A DNA stretch of 64,000 nt from Nonlabens agnitus (GTDB lineage: Bacteria; Bacteroidota; Bacteroidia; Flavobacteriales; Flavobacteriaceae): the NCBI RefSeq assembly GCF_002994045.1, contig NZ_MQUC01000003.1:1030501-1094500 (forward strand), read 5' to 3'. Shown piece by piece: positions 1 to 8,068 of the stretch. The translations under genes and the position numbers were made by a program. Under the pieces are notes generated by a model that was not told the origin of the DNA, did not search any database, and saw nothing but the letters and a program-made list of their open reading frames with translations. Position 1 is the first letter of the stretch. Each line of letters opens with the position of its first letter.

Positions 1-657
1 GCTTTATTATTGATCGTAAGCTGTCAATCCCTTCAAAACACTAATAAGCAACAACGTGGTACTGCCATAGGTGCTGCTGGTGGTGCAATCCTAGGTGCCA
101 TTATAGGTAATAATGTAGGTGACGGTAACAATCAAACTGAAGGAGCTGTCATAGGTGCCGTAGTTGGTGGAGTTGCTGGTAATGTGATAGGACGCAAGAT
201 GGATAAACAAGCGCAGGAGATTTCTCAAGAAATCCCTGGAGCGCAAGTAGAGCGTGTAGGTGAAGGTATCGTAGTAACTTTTGATGAAGGTAGTGGTGTA
301 CGTTTTGCCACAAATCAAGCAACATTGAACGCATCTTCAAAAGCTACTTTGGATAAATTGGTCAACGTAATGAATGACTATCCAGGTACAGAAATTTTGG
401 TTTCTGGTCATACAGATAGCCAAGGAGAAGCTGCTTATAATATGGATCTTTCAAAGAGAAGAGCTTTTGCAGTTCGTGATTATCTAGTAGCAGATGGTAT
501 CGCTTCAAGTCGTATGGCTGTAACTTACTCTGGTGAAACAAATCCTGTTGCTACTAATGATACTGCCGAAGGTCGTGCACAAAACCGTCGTGTAGAGATA
601 GGTATAGTCGCTGGTGAAGAAATGCGCCGCGATGCAGAACAAGAAGTGAAAGGATAA
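1..657 (+). CDS. OmpA-family lipoprotein with glycine zipper (5' end outside window)
   Basis: The reading frame is open from the first base, so the start lies upstream of the window. The first visible residues are hydrophobic and end in IVSC, which fits a lipobox, so this is probably a lipoprotein. Residues of about 20-65 form a glycine-zipper region rich in GAxxGAxxG, a likely membrane-inserting segment. The C-terminal half is an OmpA/Pal peptidoglycan-binding domain with the typical SGHTDSQG and NRRVEI motifs. It likely tethers the outer membrane to the cell wall. It is followed by a clear terminator, so it ends a transcript. Confidence 0.85.
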   Translation, partial: ALLLIVSCQSLQNTNKQQRGTAIGAAGGAILGAIIGNNVGDGNNQTEGAVIGAVVGGVAGNVIGRKMDKQAQEISQEIPGAQVERVGEGIVVTFDEGSGVRFATNQATLNASSKATLDKLVNVMNDYPGTEILVSGHTDSQGEAAYNMDLSKRRAFAVRDYLVADGIASSRMAVTYSGETNPVATNDTAEGRAQNRRVEIGIVAGEEMRRDAEQEVKG

Positions 658-680
658 GAAACAGCTTTCATTTTTGAATT

Positions 681-711
681 ACCGCTTTGCTCATCGCAAG
701 GCGGTTTTTTT
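681..711 (+). terminator. Rho-independent terminator after the OmpA lipoprotein
   Basis: Inverted repeat CCGCTTTGC / GCAAGGCGG with a short loop, followed directly by a run of seven T. One G-T wobble in the stem. Confidence 0.8.
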
Positions 712-779
712 ATGACTTAATTTAGAGGTTGGTCAGCGCATCTGCAATACTTTAGTAGAAGTCATTAATACCAAACCAA

Positions 780-1172
780 ATGGAATACACAGCACTAGAA
801 GTCTTTGAGATCATTCTCAAATTAGGAATAGGCCTAAGCATACTAAATGTATGGCTTATCAATAGAAAAAAAGCAACTCCATGGCGAGCAAAAGATGCCA
901 GCAGCATGAAGGAAGAATTTGCCGTTTACGGCCTTTCTAAAAACATGATGATCATCGTTGGTACCTTGAAATGCTTTTTTGCCGTCTTATTGCTCATTTC
1001 CATTTTCTATCCTTCAAATGCATTTCCCAGTATAGAATGGATAGGTGCCGCAGGTATTGCGTTGCTTATGGCAGGAGCTATCTCCATGCACTTTAAAGTA
1101 GGTGATCCACCTAAAAAGTCATTGCCAGCGGCGATCTTTCTAATACTATCGATACTTATCATCTTTATCTAG
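780..1172 (+). CDS. DoxX-like small membrane protein
   Basis: A protein of 130 residues with four predicted hydrophobic segments (about 8-27, 56-77, 85-103 and 112-130). The pattern and length fit the DoxX-like family, whose roles are poorly defined. The start ATG follows a short untranslated stretch and there is no better start upstream. It converges with the next gene: the two stop codons share the four bases CTAG at 1169-1172. The neighbour on the other strand is of the same size and fold type, so the two may be diverged paralogues. Function is not predicted beyond membrane location. Confidence 0.7.
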   Translation: MEYTALEVFEIILKLGIGLSILNVWLINRKKATPWRAKDASSMKEEFAVYGLSKNMMIIVGTLKCFFAVLLLISIFYPSNAFPSIEWIGAAGIALLMAGAISMHFKVGDPPKKSLPAAIFLILSILIIFI

Positions 1173-1516
1173 ATGATCAACCAAAGCTTATAGGCGATAA
1201 TGCCATTGAGTACCATAAAAATTAATGCGGGTGAGGAATCATAAATGGAATCCTTGATCCGCATTCTTATTATAAACCCTAGGAACATGAGAAGCGACAA
1301 TCCTGCAGCAGCAATGGCGGCGATCGTCAGGTTGTAGCTGTAAACTAAAAGACCTATGGCGCCAGCAACTTGAAATAAACCAGTGATTTGACGTTGTATG
1401 GTTGACAGGCCAAATCTTGTAAACTCCATTTTCATTCGTGGAGTTATCAAACAAGTGACTCCAAAAAATAGAAATGCAATACCGCTAAAGTAAATCAACA
1501 AACTGAGTACGGACAT
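1169..1516 (-). CDS. DoxX-like small membrane protein
   Basis: A protein of 115 residues with four hydrophobic segments and a short basic loop (residues 25-40), again of the DoxX-like type. It lies tail to tail with the similar protein at 780-1172, with overlapping stop codons. Its start lies 21 bases from a copy of the genome's palindromic repeat, which sits between this gene and the divergent alcohol dehydrogenase. No catalytic residues can be assigned. Confidence 0.65.
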   Translation of the reverse strand: MSVLSLLIYFSGIAFLFFGVTCLITPRMKMEFTRFGLSTIQRQITGLFQVAGAIGLLVYSYNLTIAAIAAAGLSLLMFLGFIIRMRIKDSIYDSSPALIFMVLNGIIAYKLWLII

Positions 1517-1536
1517 AGGTTGCTTTTGAGGGTTAT

Positions 1537-1552
1537 CGCTTTCGCGAAAGCG
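1537..1552. repeat. Palindromic repeat copy 1 (intergenic)
   Basis: Exact CGCTTTCGCGAAAGCG between two divergent genes, in the promoter interval of the alcohol dehydrogenase. Confidence 0.95.
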
Positions 1553-1681
1553 AAATTCCTGTTAAACTTAAACTAATCCGACATAGTCGCTGCGTTTCCC
1601 GTAATCTTTAACGACAACTTAACCGATTGCTCTACCACTGAATGTTACTTTTAAAACTATTGCTAATTATAAAACGAAAAA

Positions 1682-2734
1682 ATGAGTACAAAGATAAAAG
1701 CTTACGGCGCACAGGATTCAAAAGCAGATTTGAAAGAGATGACGATTGAACGTCGTGATTTGAATTCCAATGACGTCAAAATAGATATTTTATACTGTGG
1801 CGTGTGTCATAGTGACATTCATACTGTGAGAAACGATTGGGGAAATGCAAAATATCCATCAGTTCCAGGACATGAAATTATAGGTAAAGTAGTAGAAGTA
1901 GGTTCTGACGTTTCCAACTTTAAAGAAGGTGACCTAGTAGGTGTAGGATGTATGGTAGATTCTTGTTTAAGCTGTAGTGCTTGTGAAGAAGACCTTGAAC
2001 AGTTTTGTGAAGAAGGAATGGTGGGAACCTATAATGGTAAGGACAAGCATTTAGGCGGTCATACCTATGGTGGTTATTCAACAAGTGTTACCGTGAGAGA
2101 ACATTTTGTTTTAAAAGTACCTACTAATTTAGATACTAAAGCCGTCGCACCACTTTTATGCGCCGGGATTACCACATTCTCTCCACTAAATCACTGGAAG
2201 ATCAAGAAAGGTGATAAAGTAGGTGTGGTAGGATTAGGTGGTTTAGGCCACATGGGAATCAAATTTGCCGCCGCTATGGGCGCAGAAACAATCATGATTA
2301 CCACATCACCAGAAAAAGCAGAAGATGCAAAAAGACTAGGCGCAGATGGTGTATTGATTTCCAAAGATGAAGATGCCATGAAAGAACACCGTGGATCTTT
2401 TGACTTTATCTTGAATACAGTTCCTGTAAAGCACGATGTCAATCCTTATCTACAATTACTTAAAAGAGATTCTACCATGGTAATGGTGGGCGCCATTGAA
2501 CCGCTAGAACCTATGAACGGTGGTAATATCATCATAGGACGTAAGAGCATTGCTGGATCTCTAATAGGTGGTATTAAGGAAACTCAAGAGATGCTTGATT
2601 TTTGTGGTGAGAATGACATTGTTTGTGATGTAGAAATGATCAATATGGATGAAATCAACACAGCCTTTGACCGTGTCACAGATGGCGATGTCAAGTATCG
2701 TTTTGTGATTGATATGCAATCATTGAAAAACTAA
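1682..2734 (+). CDS. NAD(P)-dependent zinc alcohol dehydrogenase (cinnamyl-alcohol/YahK type)
   Basis: A protein of 350 residues, the usual length for medium-chain zinc dehydrogenases. The catalytic zinc motif CGVCHSD is near residue 38 and GHEIIG near residue 61. The structural zinc site has four cysteines in the segment CLSCSACEEDLEQFC (about 98-112). The Rossmann motif GLGGLGHMG is near residue 184. It likely interconverts aldehydes and primary alcohols in the cytosol. The best fit is the cinnamyl-alcohol dehydrogenase subgroup, whose members often reduce a broad range of aldehydes. It stands alone and ends at a strong terminator. Confidence 0.92.
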   Translation: MSTKIKAYGAQDSKADLKEMTIERRDLNSNDVKIDILYCGVCHSDIHTVRNDWGNAKYPSVPGHEIIGKVVEVGSDVSNFKEGDLVGVGCMVDSCLSCSACEEDLEQFCEEGMVGTYNGKDKHLGGHTYGGYSTSVTVREHFVLKVPTNLDTKAVAPLLCAGITTFSPLNHWKIKKGDKVGVVGLGGLGHMGIKFAAAMGAETIMITTSPEKAEDAKRLGADGVLISKDEDAMKEHRGSFDFILNTVPVKHDVNPYLQLLKRDSTMVMVGAIEPLEPMNGGNIIIGRKSIAGSLIGGIKETQEMLDFCGENDIVCDVEMINMDEINTAFDRVTDGDVKYRFVIDMQSLKN

Positions 2735-2753
2735 TTGTAACAATTTAATTTTT

Positions 2754-2792
2754 AAAATCGGGTACTGCTCATTATGTGTAGTACCCGATTTT
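2754..2792 (+). terminator. Terminator after alcohol dehydrogenase
   Basis: A 13-base stem, AAAATCGGGTACT with its complement AGTACCCGATTTT, around a loop of about 13 bases, ending in TTTT. It decides that the following gene starts at 2804 and not at the in-frame ATG at 2774, which lies inside the hairpin. Confidence 0.85.
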
Positions 2793-2803
2793 ACTATATA
2801 CCA

Positions 2804-3823
2804 ATGATGAAATATTTTTCTGCTTTTATAGTTTTCGTGGGCTTTTTAAGCAAAGCCCAAGACAACAAGACAAGTGCCTTTAAAGAATATTATCCTATAT
2901 CTGTGCGACCTGAGTTATCGGTTGGATTGGGAAATAATCCTTATGAACAGATACTTCTGGAAGCCAAGCCAACCGTGTATTATGGCATCTACAACGATTT
3001 GCGATCTGCGTTAAATAAGGATACGATTACAAATGGTGATGCTATTTATTTGGCATTTCAGCCAGAGTTTAGAATTTACAATGAAGAATCTAAACCAGTA
3101 AAGACACCCAGCTATAAGTTATTAATAGGCTGGCAAAAAATCATCAAAACAGATAATGACAACTTTTTGACTGCGGCCATTGAATCAGGTCATTATAGTA
3201 ATGGGCAATCTCGCAGCGCTTTTAGTACAGAATTTGAAGACAATTCTGAAGAAAGTAGAGCGCTCTATGATACGTTTACAGATGATACAGATCTTGCTGC
3301 ATTGCTTAATAGACAGACCGGTAATTTTTCTACCAATCTTACTCGAGTAAGTTTTAATTATAGATTAAATACGTTTGATGCTCAAAACGTCCCAGAGCAA
3401 ATACATTCCATAACGGCTACTTATCAGTTATACCACAATAAATTCTTGGGGGTAGCAGGTTTTGGAGGTTACAATCCAGAGGATATTGATATTTATGGTA
3501 GACACAGGATAGAGTTGGGTTATGAGTATACCGGTTATTTCAAAGACATCAGATATGTGTTGAGCGAGCTGGCGATGTATCATTTCGGTTCGCATCCGTC
3601 GAGTGTACCCTTTAGATCAGAATCCAGATTTATGATCTACCCGTTTAGTAACGATTTCGGTTTCATGGCGCAGTTATCTGTAGGTCGTGACGACTACAAT
3701 TACCGTTTTTTAGATGATTTTACTAGATTTTCGGTAGGTATTACTTGGGATTGGTTCACACCTTTTGTTATTAAACCGACTAAGCAGCAGATGCCTGATC
3801 AACCCGAATTAAAACAAGGATAA
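2804..3823 (+). CDS. Putative outer-membrane phospholipase A (OMPLA-like)
   Basis: A protein of 339 residues with a signal peptide ending in FLSKAQ (about residue 19). The segment SGHYSNGQS (about 128-136) resembles the catalytic stretch of outer-membrane phospholipase A1, in which a histidine and a serine two residues apart (here His130 and Ser132) are active. The rest shows alternating aromatic and polar residues typical of beta-barrel strands. A candidate for the Asn of the triad cannot be placed with certainty because of an acidic insertion at about 143-170. If correct, it would hydrolyse outer-membrane phospholipids. It could instead be an inactive barrel of the same fold. Confidence 0.55.
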   Translation: MMKYFSAFIVFVGFLSKAQDNKTSAFKEYYPISVRPELSVGLGNNPYEQILLEAKPTVYYGIYNDLRSALNKDTITNGDAIYLAFQPEFRIYNEESKPVKTPSYKLLIGWQKIIKTDNDNFLTAAIESGHYSNGQSRSAFSTEFEDNSEESRALYDTFTDDTDLAALLNRQTGNFSTNLTRVSFNYRLNTFDAQNVPEQIHSITATYQLYHNKFLGVAGFGGYNPEDIDIYGRHRIELGYEYTGYFKDIRYVLSELAMYHFGSHPSSVPFRSESRFMIYPFSNDFGFMAQLSVGRDDYNYRFLDDFTRFSVGITWDWFTPFVIKPTKQQMPDQPELKQG

Positions 3824-3824
3824 G

Positions 3825-5045
3825 TTAGGAGTTCAAATTATGGAACTTAGGTAGAAATATGGTGATGTTGGTTCCTTTGCCCACTTCAGACTGGATGTCA
3901 AACGTACCATCTAGATGGTTCAACAGTCTTTTTGCCGTAGCGAGACCTATTCCAGTTCCCTTATTACCGTGTCGATCTTCATTATCTGCGGTATAGAATA
4001 GATTGAATACATGGTCAATTTTATCTTCTGGGATACCACGACCATTATCAGATACTGATATGCTGTAATAATCTTCGTGATCAAATAGGTCTAAAGAAAC
4101 TCTAGTCGTTTTCTTGTCTCCATATTTAATGCTGTTGTTTACAAGGTTGAGCAGTATTTGATGCAACGCGGCTTTACTTGATTTAATGATTGTAGGTTCT
4201 GCTGGAGAATAAGAAATTTTAACCGATGGATCTTTGCCCGTCATGGCGATAATGTCCTCTACTAGCTCTTTAAAATTAAAATCGTCCAATTCATCAGATA
4301 CAAGCTCGTCACTTTGATAGAAATGTAGCATACCATCGATATATCGGCTCAAGTTAAAGCCGGCTTCTTCAAGCAATTTGAGGTACTCCATGGAATCTTT
4401 TGAAAACTTGTCTTTATTGTCTGCGGCAAGCAATTGAGAAATCATAGATATATGCGACAGCGGTGTTTTCAAATCATGAGTTACAATACCTGCAAAGTCT
4501 TTTAGTTCCTGATTTTTAACTTTAAGTTCCTCTTGTATTCTTTCCAGTTCAAAGTTTTTGAGTCTCTCCTCAAATAATAAGGTAACATGCTTAGCCATGC
4601 TTTTAAGAGAATCCATTTGAGTTTTATTCAGTTCTCTAGGCTTGCCGTCAAAAACGCAAAGAGTTCCCAGCTTAAAACCTTCTTTATCAATGAGTGGTAC
4701 ACCGGCATAAAACACCGTATTTTCCTCTTCAATAGAAGGATTGCCTATAAATCGTTCATCTTCACGCGCATCATTGACCACCATAATGTCATCATCGCTT
4801 ATAATGGTATGTGAACAAAAAGACAGATCTCTAGGAGCTTCTGATAACTCTACTCCATGTTTAGATTTAAAGAAATTTCTATCGTTATCCAATAAAGATA
4901 TAAGGGCAATAGGTGTATCACAGATAGATGCAATGATTCTTGTGATATCATCATAACTATCTTCTGGTAAGCTATCTAGAATCTGATATTTTTCTAGAGC
5001 TTGCTGTCTTAATTTCTCATTCGAAGGTCTTGGAGCAGTCTTCAT
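3825..5045 (-). CDS. GAF-domain sensor histidine kinase
   Basis: A protein of 406 residues with no membrane segment, so a cytosolic sensor. A GAF domain (about 30-160) is followed by a coiled linker and a dimerisation/phosphoacceptor helix with GIVTHDLKTPLSH, where His is the phosphorylation site. The ATPase domain has LLNLVNNSIKYG (N box), VSDNGRGIP (G1) and GNKGTGIGLA (G2). No response regulator is adjacent, so its partner is encoded elsewhere. It converges with the phospholipase-like gene with one base between stops. Confidence 0.92.
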   Translation of the reverse strand: MKTAPRPSNEKLRQQALEKYQILDSLPEDSYDDITRIIASICDTPIALISLLDNDRNFFKSKHGVELSEAPRDLSFCSHTIISDDDIMVVNDAREDERFIGNPSIEEENTVFYAGVPLIDKEGFKLGTLCVFDGKPRELNKTQMDSLKSMAKHVTLLFEERLKNFELERIQEELKVKNQELKDFAGIVTHDLKTPLSHISMISQLLAADNKDKFSKDSMEYLKLLEEAGFNLSRYIDGMLHFYQSDELVSDELDDFNFKELVEDIIAMTGKDPSVKISYSPAEPTIIKSSKAALHQILLNLVNNSIKYGDKKTTRVSLDLFDHEDYYSISVSDNGRGIPEDKIDHVFNLFYTADNEDRHGNKGTGIGLATAKRLLNHLDGTFDIQSEVGKGTNITIFLPKFHNLNS

Positions 5046-5337
5046 AAATTGTTTAAATAGAAGCTTTCAATGTTGTGATATAATTTTCAACATATTTAAG
5101 CAGCGCAACATACAAAGAATCACCTGAAAACCCTTGAGTGCTAACATTTCCTATGATTTTTTTAAGGAATTAGAATCTTTTAAACGAGATTAAATAAACC
5201 CTTCACAAGAAGCAGGATTTTTGTTTTTAACAATTGAGGGAATCTTCCCTAAGCTATCGCTAAACCTAAGCCAATTGGATTTTTATAAACAAGATTATCT
5301 GCATTATGAGCTTATATTTCCCAAAAATGCAAGGATT

Positions 5338-5763
5338 ATGAAAATCAGAGTTATACTAATCCTAGGATGGTTAATGCTGGCGGTAGGCTGTATAGAATCT
5401 AGGCAAATCAAAGTGCCACAATCCGTAGTGGCCACTTTTGTAAATAAATATCCTACTCAGGAAAATCCCCAATGGATTAAAGATGAAAATGGACTATGGG
5501 AAGCGCAGTTTGAAAGCAAAGGAGAAACATTACGAGCAGGTTTCCAGCAAAACGGACTTTGGGTGGAAACGGAATACAGTGTCAACATAGACAACCTTCC
5601 AGCCGCTGTGGTAAATGCCGTGAATCAAAACCATGAAACAAAAAAAATAGTAAGCGCAGAATTAGTTCATCATTACAATAAAGGAATATTTTATGATCTT
5701 GAGATCCAGACCATAGATTCAACTTTAAAAGTGGAATACAGAAAAAACGGAATGCGTTTATAG
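5338..5763 (+). CDS. PepSY-like (DUF2874-type) lipoprotein
   Basis: A protein of 141 residues starting at ATG 5338. The frame runs further upstream but that stretch has no signal-like character, while this start gives a clean signal peptide with lipobox LAVGC (Cys near 19). The mature part has two imperfect copies of a module with conserved tryptophans and acidic residues (PQWIKDENGLWEAQF), as in PepSY-like proteins of Bacteroidota. The function is unknown; roles in protease inhibition have been suggested for relatives. It ends at a bidirectional terminator shared with the gene on the opposite strand. Confidence 0.7.
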   Translation: MKIRVILILGWLMLAVGCIESRQIKVPQSVVATFVNKYPTQENPQWIKDENGLWEAQFESKGETLRAGFQQNGLWVETEYSVNIDNLPAAVVNAVNQNHETKKIVSAELVHHYNKGIFYDLEIQTIDSTLKVEYRKNGMRL

Positions 5764-5780
5764 AATCAAAAACAAATAAA

Positions 5781-5803
5781 AAACCACGCTTTAAGCGTGG
5801 TTT
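5781..5803. terminator. Bidirectional terminator
   Basis: Perfect inverted repeat AAACCACGCTT / AAGCGTGGTTT with A and T runs on either side, between two convergent genes. Confidence 0.85.
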
Positions 5804-5806
5804 CTT

Positions 5807-6004
5807 TTAAACAACACATTCAATAGGTAATACTACAAATAGGGTAGTTCCCTGTTCTTTTGAAGATATAAAGGAAATATTACCGCCATGGAAACCTGCA
5901 ATCATTTTAGCGATGTAGGTTCCTAGACCGGTACCTCGATCTTTTCCAGATGTTGTGTATTTTTCAAAAAAGGTAGGCTGGATTTCCTCGGGAATCATTC
6001 CCAT
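5807..6004 (-). pseudogene. C-terminal piece of frameshifted PAS histidine kinase
   Basis: This piece carries the end of a histidine-kinase ATPase domain: FFEKYTTSGKDRGTGLGTYIAKM contains the G2 box. Its frame continues upstream, across the T5 run at 6055-6059, directly into the kinase at 5995-6957. If one base is added to that run the two reading frames join without a gap and give a normal G1-region sequence. It is therefore not an independent gene. Confidence 0.8.
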
Positions 6005-6957
6005 ATTGGAAAACGATATCTTGAGCTCGTCATCACATTTAATATCAATGGTAATTTTTCCCTTTTAGGAGAAGCATCTATGGCGTTCCCCAAAAGATTT
6101 TGAAACATATGTTCCAGATAAAATTCATCACCCTTAACAAGAATCTCGTCGGTACTGGGTTCCAGCTCTCGACCATCTTGCAACATAAAGATCTCTAGCT
6201 CCTTTTGCTCAATGGTTTCCATGTAATCCTTGGTCACATTAGCTAGTGAAGTAACTAGGTCAAATTCAGTAATGGTAGGCTCAAACTCACCACGTTCCAT
6301 ACGTGCAAAATCTCTTGCAGATGATAACAGTAATAAGGTGTCTTTTCCTATACGCTTAATGGTGTCAATCCACTTGCGTTGCTTTTCGTCAACTTTACTT
6401 TTAGACAAAATATCAGCGACAGAAACGATGGAGCTCAATCGGTTACGCAAGTCATGTTCTGCCAGTCTGTTAGCGATATCTTGAGTTTCCAGTTTTCTTT
6501 CAAGAATAGCGATCGTTGTCTCTAGTCGCCTTACGGTATCTTCAAGTTCTTCAGCCTTTACGACAAGCGTCATTTTACGCTTGTCATTGTCTACAGTTCT
6601 TAGAAATGCAGCATTGGCGATGATATCAAACTTCTCGTTATTTTTGTTTTTAACGGTCCACCTACCTTGCAACTCGTATTGTTTTTTCATGAACTCGTCA
6701 TGATAGCTTACCAGTTTTTCTTGATGCTCCTCTGGCACCACATAGGTAAAGGAATTTCCTATTAACTCATCTTTAGTATAACCGTAAATATCACAGTACG
6801 TAGCGTTCACATCAGTGAAAATACCATTAGAATCTGTGACGCAAATCCCTATAGGCATGTGTTGAAAAACATTGAAAGACAGTGCGTTTTGATCCTCAAA
6901 GATTCCTTTGATGGACTGTAACTGTCTTTCAGTATTATGGTCACTTTGTTTACTCAT
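5995..6957 (-). CDS. PAS-domain sensor histidine kinase, N-terminal part (frameshifted)
   Basis: A PAS domain (about residues 28-140, with MPIGICVTDSNG and DIYGYTKDELIG) is followed by a coiled coil and a phosphoacceptor helix containing AEHDLRNRLSS, with His as the likely phosphorylation site. The ATPase domain begins (FQNLLGNAIDAS) but the frame then runs into about 20 unrelated residues and stops. The missing end is encoded in the next frame at 5807-6004. The break falls at a five-base homopolymer, so either a sequencing error, a slippage site or a true mutation is possible. Cytosolic, no membrane segments, no neighbouring regulator. Confidence 0.85.
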   Translation of the reverse strand: MSKQSDHNTERQLQSIKGIFEDQNALSFNVFQHMPIGICVTDSNGIFTDVNATYCDIYGYTKDELIGNSFTYVVPEEHQEKLVSYHDEFMKKQYELQGRWTVKNKNNEKFDIIANAAFLRTVDNDKRKMTLVVKAEELEDTVRRLETTIAILERKLETQDIANRLAEHDLRNRLSSIVSVADILSKSKVDEKQRKWIDTIKRIGKDTLLLLSSARDFARMERGEFEPTITEFDLVTSLANVTKDYMETIEQKELEIFMLQDGRELEPSTDEILVKGDEFYLEHMFQNLLGNAIDASPKREKLPLILNVMTSSRYRFPIWE

Positions 6958-7069
6958 ATATGTACTTGATAATCAGAATTTATTAACTACAAAGATAGGA
7001 ACGATCCTACAAATATGATCTTCATGAAAGATTGTAAAATGTGAAAAAAACGTTAAATTGATTAAGTTT

Positions 7070-7085
7070 CGCTTTCGCGAAAGCG
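7070..7085. repeat. Palindromic repeat copy 2 (intergenic)
   Basis: Exact CGCTTTCGCGAAAGCG with two further matching bases on each side (7068-7087), in the 475-base interval between the PAS kinase and the arginine operon. Confidence 0.95.
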
Positions 7086-7314
7086 AACTCTTTACACACA
7101 TCTCAACAGGGATAAATTTTTAGAAATTATGTCCATAAGTTGCAAGATCTTCTAGAAGTATGTAGTTTTAAATTATGTTTCAAAATAGATATACAGGTAT
7201 CCTTCCCAGAATGCGCCGCAGCTGCTAGTAGTGTTGTGCGCGTTATCTCTTCTTAAAACCTATTATTTTGAATCAAACTTTCGCTTTTTACTTACAAACC
7301 TTAGCCATTCCTTT

Positions 7315-7393
7315 TTGCAGGACATCGTTATGGTACCGTCGTCGCCCGTAAGGGCTAGATCGACATTGGAATCAGGTGAGTCCGTTTCCGCAA
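7315..7393 (+). promoter_or_regulatory. Possible structured leader of the arginine operon
   Basis: TTGC-A-GGAC at 7315-7323 can pair with GTCC-GTTTCC-GCAA at 7380-7393, closing a domain. Inside it, GCCC and GGGC (about 7342-7353) form a hairpin with a GTAA tetraloop. A possible promoter element lies near 7261-7270 (TATTATTTTG). A small reading frame of 30 codons (7330-7422), containing the segment VRAR, overlaps the region. This may be a regulatory RNA or an attenuator, but I do not recognise it as a known class. Confidence 0.35.
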
Positions 7394-7432
7394 TTACACA
7401 ATACCATTTTTACTCATTTTAAACTGCTCGCA

Positions 7433-8068
7433 ATGAATATAGGAATTGCCGACACTTCACATTACAAGTTTGCAGACATTATCTGTGAGACCATTAATAA
7501 ATCTGCCGTAGAGCGCGACACGGGAATTGCAAAGCGTACTCCAGAATATATCAAAACCAAAATGGACAACGGGAACGCCATTATCGCCACAGATGGCGAT
7601 AAGTTCGTGGGCTTTTGTTACATAGAACGTTGGGACCACGGCAAATATGTGGCTAACTCTGGGTTGATCGTACATCATGATTATCGTGGTTTAGGTTATG
7701 CCAAAAAGATCAAGGAAAAAGTCTTTGAACTTTCCAGAACCAAATTTCCAGATGCCAAAATCTTTGGAATCACCACAGGACTAGCCGTCATGAAAATTAA
7801 TTATGAATTGGGTTACCAACCAGTTACTTTTTCAGAACTAACAACAGACGAAGCTTTCTGGAGTGGCTGCCAAACCTGCAAAAACTTTGACGTTCTTACC
7901 AGAACCAACCGTAAGATGTGCCTGTGTACAGGGATGCTCTATGACCCCAATAAAAAAGTCAAAGAACCAGAAAAGAAAGTGGTTTCCAAAAAGCTGCACG
8001 AGCGCTTGCAAAACATTAAAAAATCAATACTCTTTAAAAAAGAAGAGCCAAAAGATCCATCCAAATGA
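7433..8068 (+). CDS. GNAT-family acyltransferase, probable N-acylglutamate synthase of the arginine operon
   Basis: A protein of 211 residues. The GNAT acetyl-CoA-binding region is seen around VHHDYRGLGYAKKI (about 81-95), followed by a C-terminal part with three cysteines (CQTCKN, CLCTGM) and a lysine-rich tail. I take ATG 7433 as the start; the frame stays open upstream to GTG 7376 but that overlaps the leader structure. It overlaps argG by four bases (ATGA) and is first in the arginine operon, which otherwise lacks an acylglutamate synthase. By context it would make N-acetyl- or N-succinylglutamate from glutamate. That substrate is an inference. Confidence 0.75.
   Translation: MNIGIADTSHYKFADIICETINKSAVERDTGIAKRTPEYIKTKMDNGNAIIATDGDKFVGFCYIERWDHGKYVANSGLIVHHDYRGLGYAKKIKEKVFELSRTKFPDAKIFGITTGLAVMKINYELGYQPVTFSELTTDEAFWSGCQTCKNFDVLTRTNRKMCLCTGMLYDPNKKVKEPEKKVVSKKLHERLQNIKKSILFKKEEPKDPSK

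Noticed and set aside
2774..2803. Start of the phospholipase-like gene at ATG 2774
   Set aside because: The codon lies inside the hairpin of the preceding terminator and the residues before 2804 do not belong to the signal peptide.
7320..7393. Cobalamin riboswitch in front of the arginine operon
   Set aside because: Only one core stretch is similar; the typical 3' part with CAGG...CCTGCC and the other conserved boxes are missing, and the genes are not B12-related.
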